From NCBI GenBank assembly GCA_964552205.1, contig CAZKFT010000008.1, forward strand, positions 1 to 64,000: a DNA stretch of 64,000 nt. Reading direction: 5' to 3'. Origin of the DNA: JAIVGZ01 sp964552205 (GTDB taxonomy: Bacteria > Pseudomonadota > Gammaproteobacteria > Natronospirales > JAIVGZ01). Positions 1-7,177 of the stretch are shown here, one piece after another. A program made the position numbers and the translations under genes. The notes under the pieces were generated by a model. It was not told the DNA's origin. It ran no database searches and saw only the letters and a list, made by a program, of their open reading frames with translations. The first letter of the stretch is position 1. Every line of letters starts with the position of its first letter.

Positions 1-147
1 ATCGAGCGCGTCGGTTTCTTCAACCCGGTTGCTGTGGGTCAGGAAGAGCCGCTCCGTATCGACCGCGCACGCGTCGAGCATTGGGTCTCGAAGGGTGCCA
101 AGCCCTCTGATCGCGTCGCCTCATTGCTGAAGCAGTCTGCTGCCTGA
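1..147 (+). CDS. rpsP: 30S ribosomal protein S16, C-terminal part (5' end outside window)
   Basis: The window opens in frame inside a ribosomal protein S16 gene. The visible 48 codons include IERVGFFNPVA and the closing helix RVEHWVSKGAKPSDRVASLL, both typical of the S16 C-terminus, and end in TGA at 145-147. S16 is a small-subunit protein needed for 30S assembly. The next gene, rimM, starts 16 bases downstream, giving the usual rpsP-rimM-trmD-rplS order. The start codon and promoter lie outside the window. Confidence 0.93.
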   Translation: MERVGFFNPVAVGQEEPLRIDRARVEHWVSKGAKPSDRVASLLKQSAA

Positions 148-163
148 GCAGTCAGAATTAGTT

Positions 164-649
164 TTGGTTGGACGCATTGCCGGACTGTTCGGCGTGCGTG
201 GTTGGGTCAAGATCTTTTCGCACACAGAGCCCCGGGAGAACATCCTCGGTTACCAGCCATGGCTGGTGGAGCGTGCTGGTAGCTGGCAGGAAATGACGGT
301 CATCGATGGGCGCGTCCACGGTAAGGGTGTTGTCGCACATCTGGAAGGCATTGACGACCGCGATGCTGCTGCGGCGATGGTAGACGCAAAAATCGCGATC
401 ACGCGTGGACAGCTTGGCCCGTTGGAGCAGGGCGAGTACTACCACGCGGACTTGCTTGGTTTGGATGTAATGACAGTTGACGGTGTGGCGCTCGGACAGG
501 TGAGTCACCTGTTTTCCACAGGCGCGAACCAAGTCATGGTGGTGCAGGGAGAGCGCGAGCGTTTGTTGCCTTTCCTGCAGGGATCGGTCATCCGAAAGGT
601 TGATCTCGTTGCCCGGTGCATCACCGTGGATTGGGATCCGGAGTTCTGA
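164..649 (+). CDS. rimM: ribosome maturation factor RimM
   Basis: RimM binds S19 and helps process 16S rRNA and assemble the head of the 30S subunit. The 161 residues open with GRIAGLFGVRGWVKIFSHTE, the family's N-terminal signature, and end with a PRC-barrel half (YYHADLLGLDV onward, closing in VDWDPEF). The length is close to the usual 165-185. I chose the TTG at 164 because the conserved GRI motif follows directly and no ATG or GTG is nearby in frame; no strong Shine-Dalgarno is visible. It sits between rpsP and trmD, as in many proteobacteria. Confidence 0.93.
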   Translation: MVGRIAGLFGVRGWVKIFSHTEPRENILGYQPWLVERAGSWQEMTVIDGRVHGKGVVAHLEGIDDRDAAAAMVDAKIAITRGQLGPLEQGEYYHADLLGLDVMTVDGVALGQVSHLFSTGANQVMVVQGERERLLPFLQGSVIRKVDLVARCITVDWDPEF

Positions 650-652
650 ACG

Positions 653-1399
653 ATGCGTGTTGATGTCGTCACGCTGTTCCCGGAACTGGTGGCGGCCATC
701 GGTGGATGTGGTGTGGTGGGACGCGCGGTGGAACGCGGGCTACTGGATTTGGTGACATGGAATCCGCGTGATTTCACCAGAGACCGGCACCGCACTGTGG
801 ATGACCGACCGTATGGCGGTGGACCGGGGATGGTCATGAAGGTTGAGCCCTTGCGTGACGCGATTCGCGCAGCAAAGGTAGCTGACCCTAGGCCGGTACG
901 GGTCGTGTACCTCAGCCCGCAGGGCCGCCGGTTGGACCAGCGGTGGCTGGCAGATGCGGCAAGGGCGGAACGAGTGATGTTGGTGGCCGGCCGCTACGAG
1001 GGCATTGACGAACGCCTGGTCGGCACGGACATAGATGAAGAGTTGTCAATCGGTGACTATGTGCTGAGCGGTGGAGAGCCGGCAGCCATGGTGGTGGTCG
1101 ACGGGGTAGCCAGGCTGTTGCCGGGCGTACTCGGTGATGAGGATTCCGCAGTCCAGGATTCCTTTGTGGATGGGTTGTTCGACCACCCGCATTACACACG
1201 ACCGGAAGTTTTGGATGGCATCGCAGTACCGGATGTGCTGCTTGGTGGTGACCATGCAGCGATTCGCCGGTGGCGACTGAAGCAGGCACTTGGTCGAACC
1301 TGGGAGCGACGCCCGGATTTGATCGAAGCACGGAATTTGAGTGACGAGGAGCGTATGCTCCTCGACGAATATCTCGCCGAGAGGCGTGGCGCATGTTGA
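653..1399 (+). CDS. trmD: tRNA (guanine-N1)-methyltransferase TrmD
   Basis: TrmD makes m1G37 in tRNAs using S-adenosylmethionine, which prevents +1 frameshifting. The 248 residues carry the SPOUT signatures: TVDDRPYGGGPGMVMK near residue 50 and the trefoil-knot loop LSIGDYVLSGGEPA near 130, then a C-terminal tRNA-binding helical domain. The ATG at 653 lies 3 bases after the rimM stop, so the two are probably translationally coupled. The length matches the family. Confidence 0.96.
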   Translation: MRVDVVTLFPELVAAIGGCGVVGRAVERGLLDLVTWNPRDFTRDRHRTVDDRPYGGGPGMVMKVEPLRDAIRAAKVADPRPVRVVYLSPQGRRLDQRWLADAARAERVMLVAGRYEGIDERLVGTDIDEELSIGDYVLSGGEPAAMVVVDGVARLLPGVLGDEDSAVQDSFVDGLFDHPHYTRPEVLDGIAVPDVLLGGDHAAIRRWRLKQALGRTWERRPDLIEARNLSDEERMLLDEYLAERRGAC

Positions 1400-1409
1400 G
1401 GACAGTGAA

Positions 1410-1754
1410 ATGAGCAAAATCATCGAGCAGATTGAAGCTGAGCAGATGCAGAAAGAGATTCCGGATTTCGCCCCGGGCGACACCGTTGTGGTTCAGGTGA
1501 AGGTGACCGAAGGTAACCGCGAGCGCCTACAGGCATTCGAAGGTGTAGTCATCGGCAAGCGCAACCGCGGCCTCAACAGTGCGTTCACTGTTCGCAAGGT
1601 CTCGCATGGTGAGGGCGTAGAGCGCGTTTTCCAGACTTGGAGCCCGCTGGTGGCCAGTATTGAAGTGAAGCGCCGTGGTGATGTCCGTCGTGCAAAGCTT
1701 TACTACCTGCGAGATCGTCAGGGCAAGTCTGCGCGTATCCGCGAGAAGCTCTGA
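1410..1754 (+). CDS. rplS: 50S ribosomal protein L19
   Basis: L19 is a large-subunit protein at the 30S-50S interface. The 114-residue product begins MSKIIEQIEAEQMQKEIPDF and contains GDTVVVQVKVTEG and the basic C-terminus YYLRDRQGKSARIREKL, all diagnostic. An open frame extends upstream to 1341, but that part lies inside trmD. The ATG at 1410 is preceded by GAGGA and gives the standard family N-terminus. It is the last gene of the operon and an intrinsic terminator follows. Confidence 0.96.
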   Translation: MSKIIEQIEAEQMQKEIPDFAPGDTVVVQVKVTEGNRERLQAFEGVVIGKRNRGLNSAFTVRKVSHGEGVERVFQTWSPLVASIEVKRRGDVRRAKLYYLRDRQGKSARIREKL

Positions 1755-1775
1755 TCGGATAAAAGCAGTACACTG

Positions 1776-1805
1776 AACGGGCGCCTCTGGCGCCCGTTTC
1801 TTTTT
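1776..1805 (+). terminator. intrinsic terminator of the rpsP-rimM-trmD-rplS operon
   Basis: A 10-base-pair GC-rich stem (AACGGGCGCC, loop TCT, GGCGCCCGTT) is followed by a T-rich run to 1805. It lies 21 bases after the rplS stop and just before the next gene. Confidence 0.9.
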
Positions 1806-1814
1806 GGACTGTCT

Positions 1815-3521
1815 ATGCTAGCGCTCTGCCTGACACTGCTGTTGCTTTCTGCCCCCGCCCCGCTCGAGGAGATTACCTCGTTGGCGCGTAGTGGTGCGCC
1901 CGGCTTGGCGTTGCAGCTGCTTGATGAGTACCAGCAGGAGGCAACCGGCACGGAATGGCAGGACGCCGAGCGGGAGCGTATCCATATTCTCGCGACGCGC
2001 GCTGATTGGGAAACGATTCTGGATCGATTTCCGCATTACCCCGCTGATTTGCCACAGTCATTCCTGGATTGGGTGGGGGAGAGGCGGGCAGAAGCGTGGT
2101 TGCATGTAGGCGAGCCACGCCAGGCGGCGGCGGCCGTGCGTAGCATCATTTGGTCTACTGGCGCACCCGATGAGGATAGTCTCCGCCGTTTGCGCATCCT
2201 ACTGATCCGAAGCCACCTCATGGAAGATGATCTGGACTCCGCCTTGATCGGGCTTCGTCGCTATGTCCAAGATTACGGCTATACCTCATCGAACCAACGC
2301 ATCCTTCACGGGGAGGCGTTATTGCGCGCGGACAGGGCACAGGATGCCATTGAGGTATTGGCCGATGCAGATGGTGGTCTCGCAGCGAGTCTACGATGGC
2401 TGGCGCAGTTGGAAGTGGACGCGGGTAGCGCTGGGGAAGTGCTGGAGCATGCAGTACGTGCGGGTAGCGCGCGGGAGACCAGCTCCATCGAACGCCGAGC
2501 AGCATGGGCAGTTGCAGCGGTCGCAGCTTCGCGCTTGGGCAATCGGGCTATCCAGGTTGCCGCGATGGAGCGCAGTCTGTTGCTGTCGCAGACCGAGGAA
2601 CCTGTACCTGCACTTCTTCAGGTGGATGCCACCCGGATTTGGCAGGCTTATGTCGAATGGGGCAGGACGCTCGGGAACAGCGCTCAACTCATCATGGGCA
2701 TCGACCAAGACTGGCTTGAGGCTGCGGAAGCCAAAGCGGGCACCGAGTCCGCAGAGGCGCGGGCTCTGTATTCGGTTTTGGTAGAACACAGCCATTCACC
2801 AACCGTGGCGCAGTATGCATTTTTCCATTTCGCGCGCTTGTTGCTGATGGAGCAGTCCGGCGAGCGCCTGTTGATGGAGTTCGCGCTGAACGCAGGTGTT
2901 TACGATGTGCCGGAGGACCTCCCGGTTGCGGTCCGTTACAGTTTGGTGGATGAGGTCCTGCGGCATGGTGACATCGCACTCGCTTCACGTCTGATTGCTG
3001 ATCTGGCCAACCCGCCACAGGATGTGGACTTGGAGGACTGGGTATTGCGCCGGGCGAGGGTCTTGGTGCTGGCGGGCAGGCCGGGTGATGCCCATGAGGC
3101 TCTGTCCGGATTCATGGAATTCTCCGATGACTACGATGTGGACAGGCTGCTACAGGTCCTCTTTGACATGCAGAAGGCCGATGCCCACGCCTACGCGTAT
3201 GACCTGTTTGGTGCGGTGTTCGAACGGGAAGACCTCCCGGCTCAGGTCCGACGCGAGTTACTTTACTGGATGGCGGATTCGCAGCGAGCCATGGGTGAGT
3301 TCGCACAGAGTGCGCGACTGTACCTTCGGTCAGCGACGCTGGAGGAAGCCTATGCAATGGATCCTTGGGCGCAGACGGCACGCTTTCAGGCGGCGGAAGT
3401 GCTGGAACGGGCTGGCTTGAGGGAAGATGCGGTGGCGATTCTCCAGACGCTCCTCAATGCGACAGAGGATGCCGGACGGCGGGCAGCGCTGCAGACCAGG
3501 ATTGACCAACTTTCTAGATAG
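1815..3521 (+). CDS. hypothetical secreted protein with TPR-like helical repeats
   Basis: The 568-residue product begins with a hydrophobic stretch (MLALCLTLLLLSAPAP) that looks like a signal peptide. The rest is almost entirely helical and rich in Ala, Leu, Glu and Arg, with TPR-like stretches such as DSALIGLRRYVQDYG and DAIEVLADADGG and a C-terminal block (SARLYLRSATLEEAY, EVLERAGLREDAVAILQTLL). A periplasmic scaffold or protein-interaction role fits, but no enzyme motif is visible. No clear Shine-Dalgarno precedes the ATG at 1815, so a slightly different start is possible. Its stop codon is embedded in the OxyR-type site that controls the next gene. Confidence 0.6.
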   Translation: MLALCLTLLLLSAPAPLEEITSLARSGAPGLALQLLDEYQQEATGTEWQDAERERIHILATRADWETILDRFPHYPADLPQSFLDWVGERRAEAWLHVGEPRQAAAAVRSIIWSTGAPDEDSLRRLRILLIRSHLMEDDLDSALIGLRRYVQDYGYTSSNQRILHGEALLRADRAQDAIEVLADADGGLAASLRWLAQLEVDAGSAGEVLEHAVRAGSARETSSIERRAAWAVAAVAASRLGNRAIQVAAMERSLLLSQTEEPVPALLQVDATRIWQAYVEWGRTLGNSAQLIMGIDQDWLEAAEAKAGTESAEARALYSVLVEHSHSPTVAQYAFFHFARLLLMEQSGERLLMEFALNAGVYDVPEDLPVAVRYSLVDEVLRHGDIALASRLIADLANPPQDVDLEDWVLRRARVLVLAGRPGDAHEALSGFMEFSDDYDVDRLLQVLFDMQKADAHAYAYDLFGAVFEREDLPAQVRRELLYWMADSQRAMGEFAQSARLYLRSATLEEAYAMDPWAQTARFQAAEVLERAGLREDAVAILQTLLNATEDAGRRAALQTRIDQLSR

Positions 3522-3554
3522 AGAAATCCTATCGAATAGATAAATATATATCAT
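3518..3554 (+). promoter_or_regulatory. OxyR-type binding site upstream of ahpC
   Basis: Four tetramers at exact 7-base spacing follow the OxyR pattern ATAG-N7-CTAT-N7-ATAG-N7-CTAT. Here they read ATAG (3518-3521), CTAT (3529-3532), ATAA (3540-3543) and TCAT (3551-3554): two are perfect, one has one mismatch and one has two. The site abuts a candidate -35 element and precedes a peroxiredoxin gene, the classic OxyR target. The first tetramer contains the stop codon of the upstream gene. Confidence 0.7.
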
Positions 3555-3583
3555 TGGATTAATACCTCTCCTCACGGTGTAAT
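3554..3583 (+). promoter_or_regulatory. candidate ahpC promoter
   Basis: A -35-like TTGGAT (3554-3559) and a -10-like TGTAAT (3578-3583) are separated by 18 bases. The -35 touches the last tetramer of the OxyR-type site, the arrangement expected for activation by OxyR. A strong Shine-Dalgarno (GAGGAGA, 3601-3607) follows before the ATG at 3613. Confidence 0.5.
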
Positions 3584-3612
3584 GGGCGTCAACCCGAATT
3601 GAGGAGAGAATC

Positions 3613-4152
3613 ATGTTGTCAGTAGGCAAGCAGTTCCCAGCGTTCAATCTCAAGGGTGTCGTGTCGAACGACATCAACACCGCATTCCGTGATTTCACGG
3701 ACCGCGATGCAGCCGGCCAGTGGCAGGTGCTCTTTTTCTGGCCCAAGGATTTCACCTTTGTATGCCCGACGGAAATTGCCGCTTTCGGCAAGCTCAACCG
3801 TGAGTTCGCTGACCGTGACGCAACTGTTTACGGCGTAAGCGTGGATTCTGAATTTGTCCACTTGGCCTGGCGCCAACAGAAGGACGAGCTTCGTGACCTG
3901 CCGTTCCCCATGCTCGCGGACATCAAGCGTGAGCTGTCGACTTCGCTCGGCATCCTCGACGAAGCTGAAGGCGTCGCCCAGCGCGCAACCTTCATTGTCG
4001 ACCCGGAGGGTGTCATCCGCTTTGTATCGGTCACCGACATGAATGTCGGCCGCAACGTCGAGGAAGTGCTCCGCGTGCTGGACGCACTTCAGACAGACGA
4101 GTTGTGTCCTTGCAACTGGAAACAGGGTGAAGAAACCCTGAAGGTGGCCTGA
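3613..4152 (+). CDS. ahpC: alkyl hydroperoxide reductase AhpC-type peroxiredoxin
   Basis: This 179-residue thioredoxin-fold peroxidase reduces hydrogen peroxide and organic hydroperoxides. The peroxidatic cysteine is C51 in FTFVCPTE. C165 and C167 in ELCPCNWK resemble the C-terminal pair of AhpC proteins that are recycled by AhpD rather than AhpF, as in mycobacteria. That fits the neighbour: ahpD starts 2 bases after the stop. A Shine-Dalgarno (GAGGAG) supports the ATG at 3613, and an OxyR-type site lies upstream. Confidence 0.93.
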   Translation: MLSVGKQFPAFNLKGVVSNDINTAFRDFTDRDAAGQWQVLFFWPKDFTFVCPTEIAAFGKLNREFADRDATVYGVSVDSEFVHLAWRQQKDELRDLPFPMLADIKRELSTSLGILDEAEGVAQRATFIVDPEGVIRFVSVTDMNVGRNVEEVLRVLDALQTDELCPCNWKQGEETLKVA

Positions 4153-4154
4153 CC

Positions 4155-4712
4155 ATGACCGTAGAACGCATTCGCGATTTGTTGCCGGAATCCGCGCGGG
4201 ATCTCCGGCTGAACCTCGGCACCGTCCTGACGGAGCAAGGCGCACCTGGCCTGACGACGGCTCAGCGTTGGGGTGCAGCCATCACGGCTGCGATGACCTC
4301 TCGGTCATCCGACCTGTTGCAATCCTTTATTGAGGATGCACGAGCCGTTGGAGTGGATTCAGCAACGATTGAGGCGGCGCAGGCGGCAGCCGCCATCATG
4401 GGCATGAACAATGTCTACTACCGGTTCACCCATCTCGTCAGCGACCCGGAGTATCGCACCATGCCTGCGCGGCTTCGTATGAACGTGATTGGCAAGCCTG
4501 GTGTGCCAGCAGAGGATTTTGAGCTTTACGCTCTGGTTGCGTCGGCCATCAATGGCTGCGGTGCCTGTATGGACAGCCACGAGCACGAGCTCCGGAAGCG
4601 TGGCCTGAATCGCGAGGGTATCCAGAGTGGCATTCGGATTGCAGCGGTAGTGAACGCGGTCGCGGTCGTGATGGCTACCTTGGAATTCGATCTGTCCCGT
4701 CAGGCAGCCTGA
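4155..4712 (+). CDS. ahpD: alkylhydroperoxidase AhpD
   Basis: AhpD is the thiol-disulfide partner that reduces oxidised AhpC, in known cases drawing electrons from lipoylated enzymes. The 185 residues include the active-site motif C135-GA-C138-xxx-H142 (INGCGACMDSHEHEL), and E123 of the ELYAL segment lies where the family's proton-relay glutamate is expected. The length is close to the mycobacterial enzyme (about 177). It is the second gene of a two-gene operon with ahpC and is followed by an intrinsic terminator. Confidence 0.92.
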   Translation: MTVERIRDLLPESARDLRLNLGTVLTEQGAPGLTTAQRWGAAITAAMTSRSSDLLQSFIEDARAVGVDSATIEAAQAAAAIMGMNNVYYRFTHLVSDPEYRTMPARLRMNVIGKPGVPAEDFELYALVASAINGCGACMDSHEHELRKRGLNREGIQSGIRIAAVVNAVAVVMATLEFDLSRQAA

Positions 4713-4743
4713 TTTTCCTCCCCCCAGACTGTCGGGTTGCCTC

Positions 4744-4774
4744 AGCCCGGTGCATTGAGCACCGGGCTTTTTTT
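4744..4774 (+). terminator. intrinsic terminator after ahpCD
   Basis: A 10-base-pair stem (AGCCCGGTGC, loop ATTGA, GCACCGGGCT) is followed directly by a run of seven T residues. It isolates ahpCD from the repeat-protein gene downstream. Confidence 0.92.
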
Positions 4775-4800
4775 GTGGACTGTCCCTTTACAGGGGTAGG

Positions 4801-4822
4801 TGATGGGAATAGTATCCCATCA
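4801..4822 (+). promoter_or_regulatory. perfect 8-bp inverted repeat, candidate operator
   Basis: TGATGGGA and TCCCATCA form a perfect dyad around the 6-base centre ATAGTA. There is no T run, so it is not a terminator. It lies 39 bases before the start of the octapeptide-repeat gene. Related half-sites (TATTCCAT at 5253-5260, TATCCCAA at 5280-5287) occur just before the putative regulator gene at 5290. Binding by that regulator is inference. Confidence 0.5.
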
Positions 4823-4826
4823 TAAA

Positions 4827-4853
4827 GACGCCACCCCTTCCGGCGTCAGGAGG
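4827..4853 (+). promoter_or_regulatory. hairpin abutting a strong ribosome binding site
   Basis: GACGCC (4827-4832) and GGCGTC (4842-4847) form a 6-base-pair stem with a 9-base loop. AGGAGG (4848-4853) follows immediately, 8 bases before the ATG at 4862. The strong Shine-Dalgarno decides the start and frame of the repeat protein. The hairpin might tune message stability or initiation. Confidence 0.5.
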
Positions 4854-4861
4854 CGAAAAGC

Positions 4862-5209
4862 ATGAATATCTTCGAAAAAACCCTAGTTGTGGTCGCAGCC
4901 ATAGGCTTTCTGACAGCCGCTGGAGCGGTAAGTGCGGATCCAGCTCGATGTGGCGCCGGGGTGGATGTGGTTGGGGCCAATGGCATCATCGGCATTGGCC
5001 AGCAGGGCATCATCGGCATTGGCCAGCAGGGCATCATCGGCATTGGCCAGCAGGGCATCATCGGTATCGGCCAGGACGGCATCATCGGCATTGGCCAGCA
5101 GGGCATTATCGGTATTGGCCAGGAGGGCATCATCGGTATTGGCCAGGAAGGCATCATCGGGATTGGTGAGGCCGGTAGCTGCGACGGGACAGGTCTGCCG
5201 TTGGGTTGA
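4862..5209 (+). CDS. small secreted protein of eight GIIGIGQx octapeptide repeats
   Basis: I do not recognise this family. The 115-residue product has a signal peptide (about residues 1-25, probable cleavage after VSA) and a short linker with Cys30. Eight octapeptides GIIGIGQQ/QD/QE/EA occupy residues 41-104, and a C-terminal tail carries Cys107. The mature protein is almost only Gly, Ile and Gln/Glu with strict period 8, as expected for a beta-solenoid, amyloid-like fibre or other self-assembling wall; the two cysteines could form a disulfide across the repeat. The frame is supported by the signal peptide and by AGGAGG 8 bases upstream. The DNA repeat keeps the other frames open, but they lack these features. 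Confidence 0.75.
   Translation: MNIFEKTLVVVAAIGFLTAAGAVSADPARCGAGVDVVGANGIIGIGQQGIIGIGQQGIIGIGQQGIIGIGQDGIIGIGQQGIIGIGQEGIIGIGQEGIIGIGEAGSCDGTGLPLG
4982..5173 (+). repeat. eight tandem 24-bp coding repeats
   Basis: The unit begins GGCATCATCGGCATTGGCC. Copies 1, 2, 3 and 5 are identical at DNA level. Copies 4, 6, 7 and 8 differ mostly at third positions and at the last two codons (Gln-Asp, Gln-Glu, Glu-Ala). Identity among the early copies suggests recent duplication, so copy number may vary between strains. Confidence 0.95.
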
Positions 5210-5252
5210 ACGGGTCGCAACCTGGGGTCTGAAGCAGGGCCAAGGGGTTTGC

Positions 5253-5289
5253 TATTCCATTTTTCCCAAATTGCCCTAATATCCCAAAC
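5253..5289 (+). promoter_or_regulatory. candidate promoter giving a leaderless message for the gene at 5290
   Basis: A -10-like TAATAT (5277-5282) ends 7 bases before the ATG at 5290, so transcription would begin at or next to the start codon. No Shine-Dalgarno precedes that ATG, which agrees with a leaderless message. Two half-sites resembling the operator at 4801-4822 (TATTCCAT, TATCCCAA) flank or overlap the -10. No good -35 is visible. Confidence 0.35.
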
Positions 5290-6108
5290 ATGGTGACAGA
5301 CACCCAGCGCCTCATTGCGGAATCTCTGGTCAAGATTCTGCGTCCATTAATCCGGATTCTTCTGAGGAACGGCGTGACCTACCGAGCCTTCACGGAGACC
5401 GCCAAGTCCGTCTACGTGGAGGTCGCCTCAGAGGAATTCAGGATTCCCGGGCGCAAGCAGACCGATTCGCGGATTTCGGTCATCACCGGGCTGTCGCGCA
5501 AGGAGGTGAAGCGCGTCAAGTCCATGCCCCCGTCCAGCGATGAGGACAACCTCGCACGGTACAACCGTGCGTCGAGGGTCATCAGCGGCTGGACTCAGGA
5601 CCCGGATTTTATTGATGAGCAGGGCAATCCTGCGGACCTGTCTCTGGACGAAACCGGCAACGCCTTCGGCGAGCTGGTTCGTCGCTACAGCGGTGATGCC
5701 CCACCCCGGGCCGTGTTGGATGAGCTTGAGAACGTCGGGGCAGTCCAGCGTCTGGATAACGGTCAACTGTGCTTGGTTACCCGCGGCTACATTCCACACA
5801 CTGACAGCCCGGAGCGACTGGGTATTTTTGGCATCATGGCCGCAGATCTGCTCAACAGCAGCAACCACAATCTCATGGACACCACGGGCAAGCCGTATTT
5901 CCAGCGCATTGTCGCCAACGAGCGCATCCCCGAGACCGCCACCGATCAGTTCCAGCTCGTCACGCGCCGCTACTGCCAGCAGTTTCTGGAAAAACTCGAC
6001 CAGTGGCTGACCGAGAACGAGGTAAAGGGTGCCGCGCCAGGCGTCGAAGTCAGGCGAATCGGTGTCGGCGTCTACTACTTCGAGGCCGAGGATGACGAGA
6101 ACCGCTGA
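5290..6108 (+). CDS. DUF6502-like protein, putative transcriptional regulator
   Basis: The 272-residue protein has an N-terminal helical region (residues 1-80) with RPLIRILLRNGVTYRAFTE and DSRISVITGLSRKEVKRV, which reads like a winged-helix or helix-turn-helix unit. I recall this as the DUF6502 family, whose function is not established. The C-terminal two thirds are soluble with no catalytic motif. The ATG at 5290 has no Shine-Dalgarno but sits 7 bases after a -10-like TAATAT. It is the first of four genes whose ends overlap (5290-10309), directly after the repeat-protein gene. Regulation of that gene is inference. Confidence 0.6.
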   Translation: MVTDTQRLIAESLVKILRPLIRILLRNGVTYRAFTETAKSVYVEVASEEFRIPGRKQTDSRISVITGLSRKEVKRVKSMPPSSDEDNLARYNRASRVISGWTQDPDFIDEQGNPADLSLDETGNAFGELVRRYSGDAPPRAVLDELENVGAVQRLDNGQLCLVTRGYIPHTDSPERLGIFGIMAADLLNSSNHNLMDTTGKPYFQRIVANERIPETATDQFQLVTRRYCQQFLEKLDQWLTENEVKGAAPGVEVRRIGVGVYYFEAEDDENR

Positions 6109-7177
6109 GGCGGCACTCTTGATTGGCCTGTTGACCAGCCTGCTGGCCGCGTGTTCCAGCGACCGGTTGCAGTTGGATACCCTCCGTGTGCCATCTGGGT
6201 TCGCCATAGAAATATTCGCGGCCGATGTTCCTGGTGCCCGCTCACTCGCGTTGGGCGACAACGGAACGGTATTCGTATCCACCCGTGGCCAGGGGGTGGT
6301 TTATGCGATTACTGATGGTCGTGTGCTGACGCTGGCGAACGGCATGAATATGCCCAACGGCATCGCCTTTCGGGACGGTGACTTGTTCGTGGCGGAAGTC
6401 AATCGGGTGTGGAGGTTTCGCGACATCGAATCGCGCCTTCAGGATCCGCCGGAACCTGAACTTGTCAGTGACGCATTCCCATCCGATTCGCACCACGGAT
6501 GGAAGTTCATCGCCTTTGCCCCCGATGGACGTCTGGTGGTGCCGGTAGGCGCACCATGCAATATCTGCGACGAAGAGGGGTATGCCCGCATCACCTTGTT
6601 GGACGTCGACACTGGCGCGGTTGAGGTGTTCGCGCATGGAGTGCGAAATACGGTCGGATTCGATTTCCACCCGCAGACGGGTGAGTTGTGGTTCACCGAC
6701 AATGGGCGCGATTGGTTGGGTGATGACTCCCCACCGGACGAACTGAACCATGCACCGCGTGCAGGCATGCACTTTGGCTACCCTTATTGCCACGGCAACT
6801 CCGTCCAGGATCCTGATTTCCCTGGGCGGGCTTGCGAAGAATTCACACCGCCTGTTCAGGAGCTGGGTCCGCACGTCGCTGCGCTTGGTATGCGCTTCTA
6901 CGATGGAGGGATGTTTCCGGACGCGTATCGCGGTCAGGTGTTCATCGCTGAACATGGGTCGTGGAACCGCACGACAAAGATTGGTTACCGGGTGACCATG
7001 GTCACGTTGGAAAATGGCCGTGCCGTGTCCTACCAACCGTTCGTTGACGGTTGGTTGCGTCCCGGAGGGTCGGCCTGGGGAAGGCCTGTTGATGTATTGG
7101 TGATGCCGGATGGAGCCATGCTGGTGTCGGATGATCACGCGGGAGCCGTGTACCGGGTGACCTGGCGTGGTCGCTGA
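6092..7177 (+). CDS. glucose/sorbosone dehydrogenase-type (PQQ-like beta-propeller) lipoprotein
   Basis: The 361-residue product starts at the ATG at 6092, overlapping the previous gene by 17 bases. It has a lipobox (LLTSLLAAC, Cys21), so it is probably a membrane-anchored periplasmic protein. The body shows the beta-propeller pattern of PQQ-dependent aldose or sorbosone dehydrogenases: RVPSGFAIEIFA, MPNGIAFRDGDLFV, HHGWKFIAFAPDGRLVVPVG, ELWFTDNGRDWLG, FIAEHGSWNR and GRPVDVLVMPDGAMLVSDD. The substrate cannot be read from sequence and PQQ use is by family only. The open frame extends upstream, but those codons lie inside the previous gene and would remove the lipobox from the N-terminus. Confidence 0.78.
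   Translation: MTRTAEAALLIGLLTSLLAACSSDRLQLDTLRVPSGFAIEIFAADVPGARSLALGDNGTVFVSTRGQGVVYAITDGRVLTLANGMNMPNGIAFRDGDLFVAEVNRVWRFRDIESRLQDPPEPELVSDAFPSDSHHGWKFIAFAPDGRLVVPVGAPCNICDEEGYARITLLDVDTGAVEVFAHGVRNTVGFDFHPQTGELWFTDNGRDWLGDDSPPDELNHAPRAGMHFGYPYCHGNSVQDPDFPGRACEEFTPPVQELGPHVAALGMRFYDGGMFPDAYRGQVFIAEHGSWNRTTKIGYRVTMVTLENGRAVSYQPFVDGWLRPGGSAWGRPVDVLVMPDGAMLVSDDHAGAVYRVTWRGR

Noticed and set aside
4982..5173. Possible CRISPR array because of regular short repeats
   Set aside because: Units are directly tandem with no spacers and encode a secreted protein in frame.
4846..5220. Minus-strand open frame rich in Met-Pro-Met-Met-Pro repeats and a plus-strand frame at 4932-5279
   Set aside because: The 24-base repeat is a multiple of three, so every frame stays open. 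Neither has a signal peptide or ribosome binding site, whereas the 4862 frame has both.
5428..6282. 284-codon minus-strand open frame
   Set aside because: It is antisense to the DUF6502-like gene and the lipoprotein start, with no recognisable domain.
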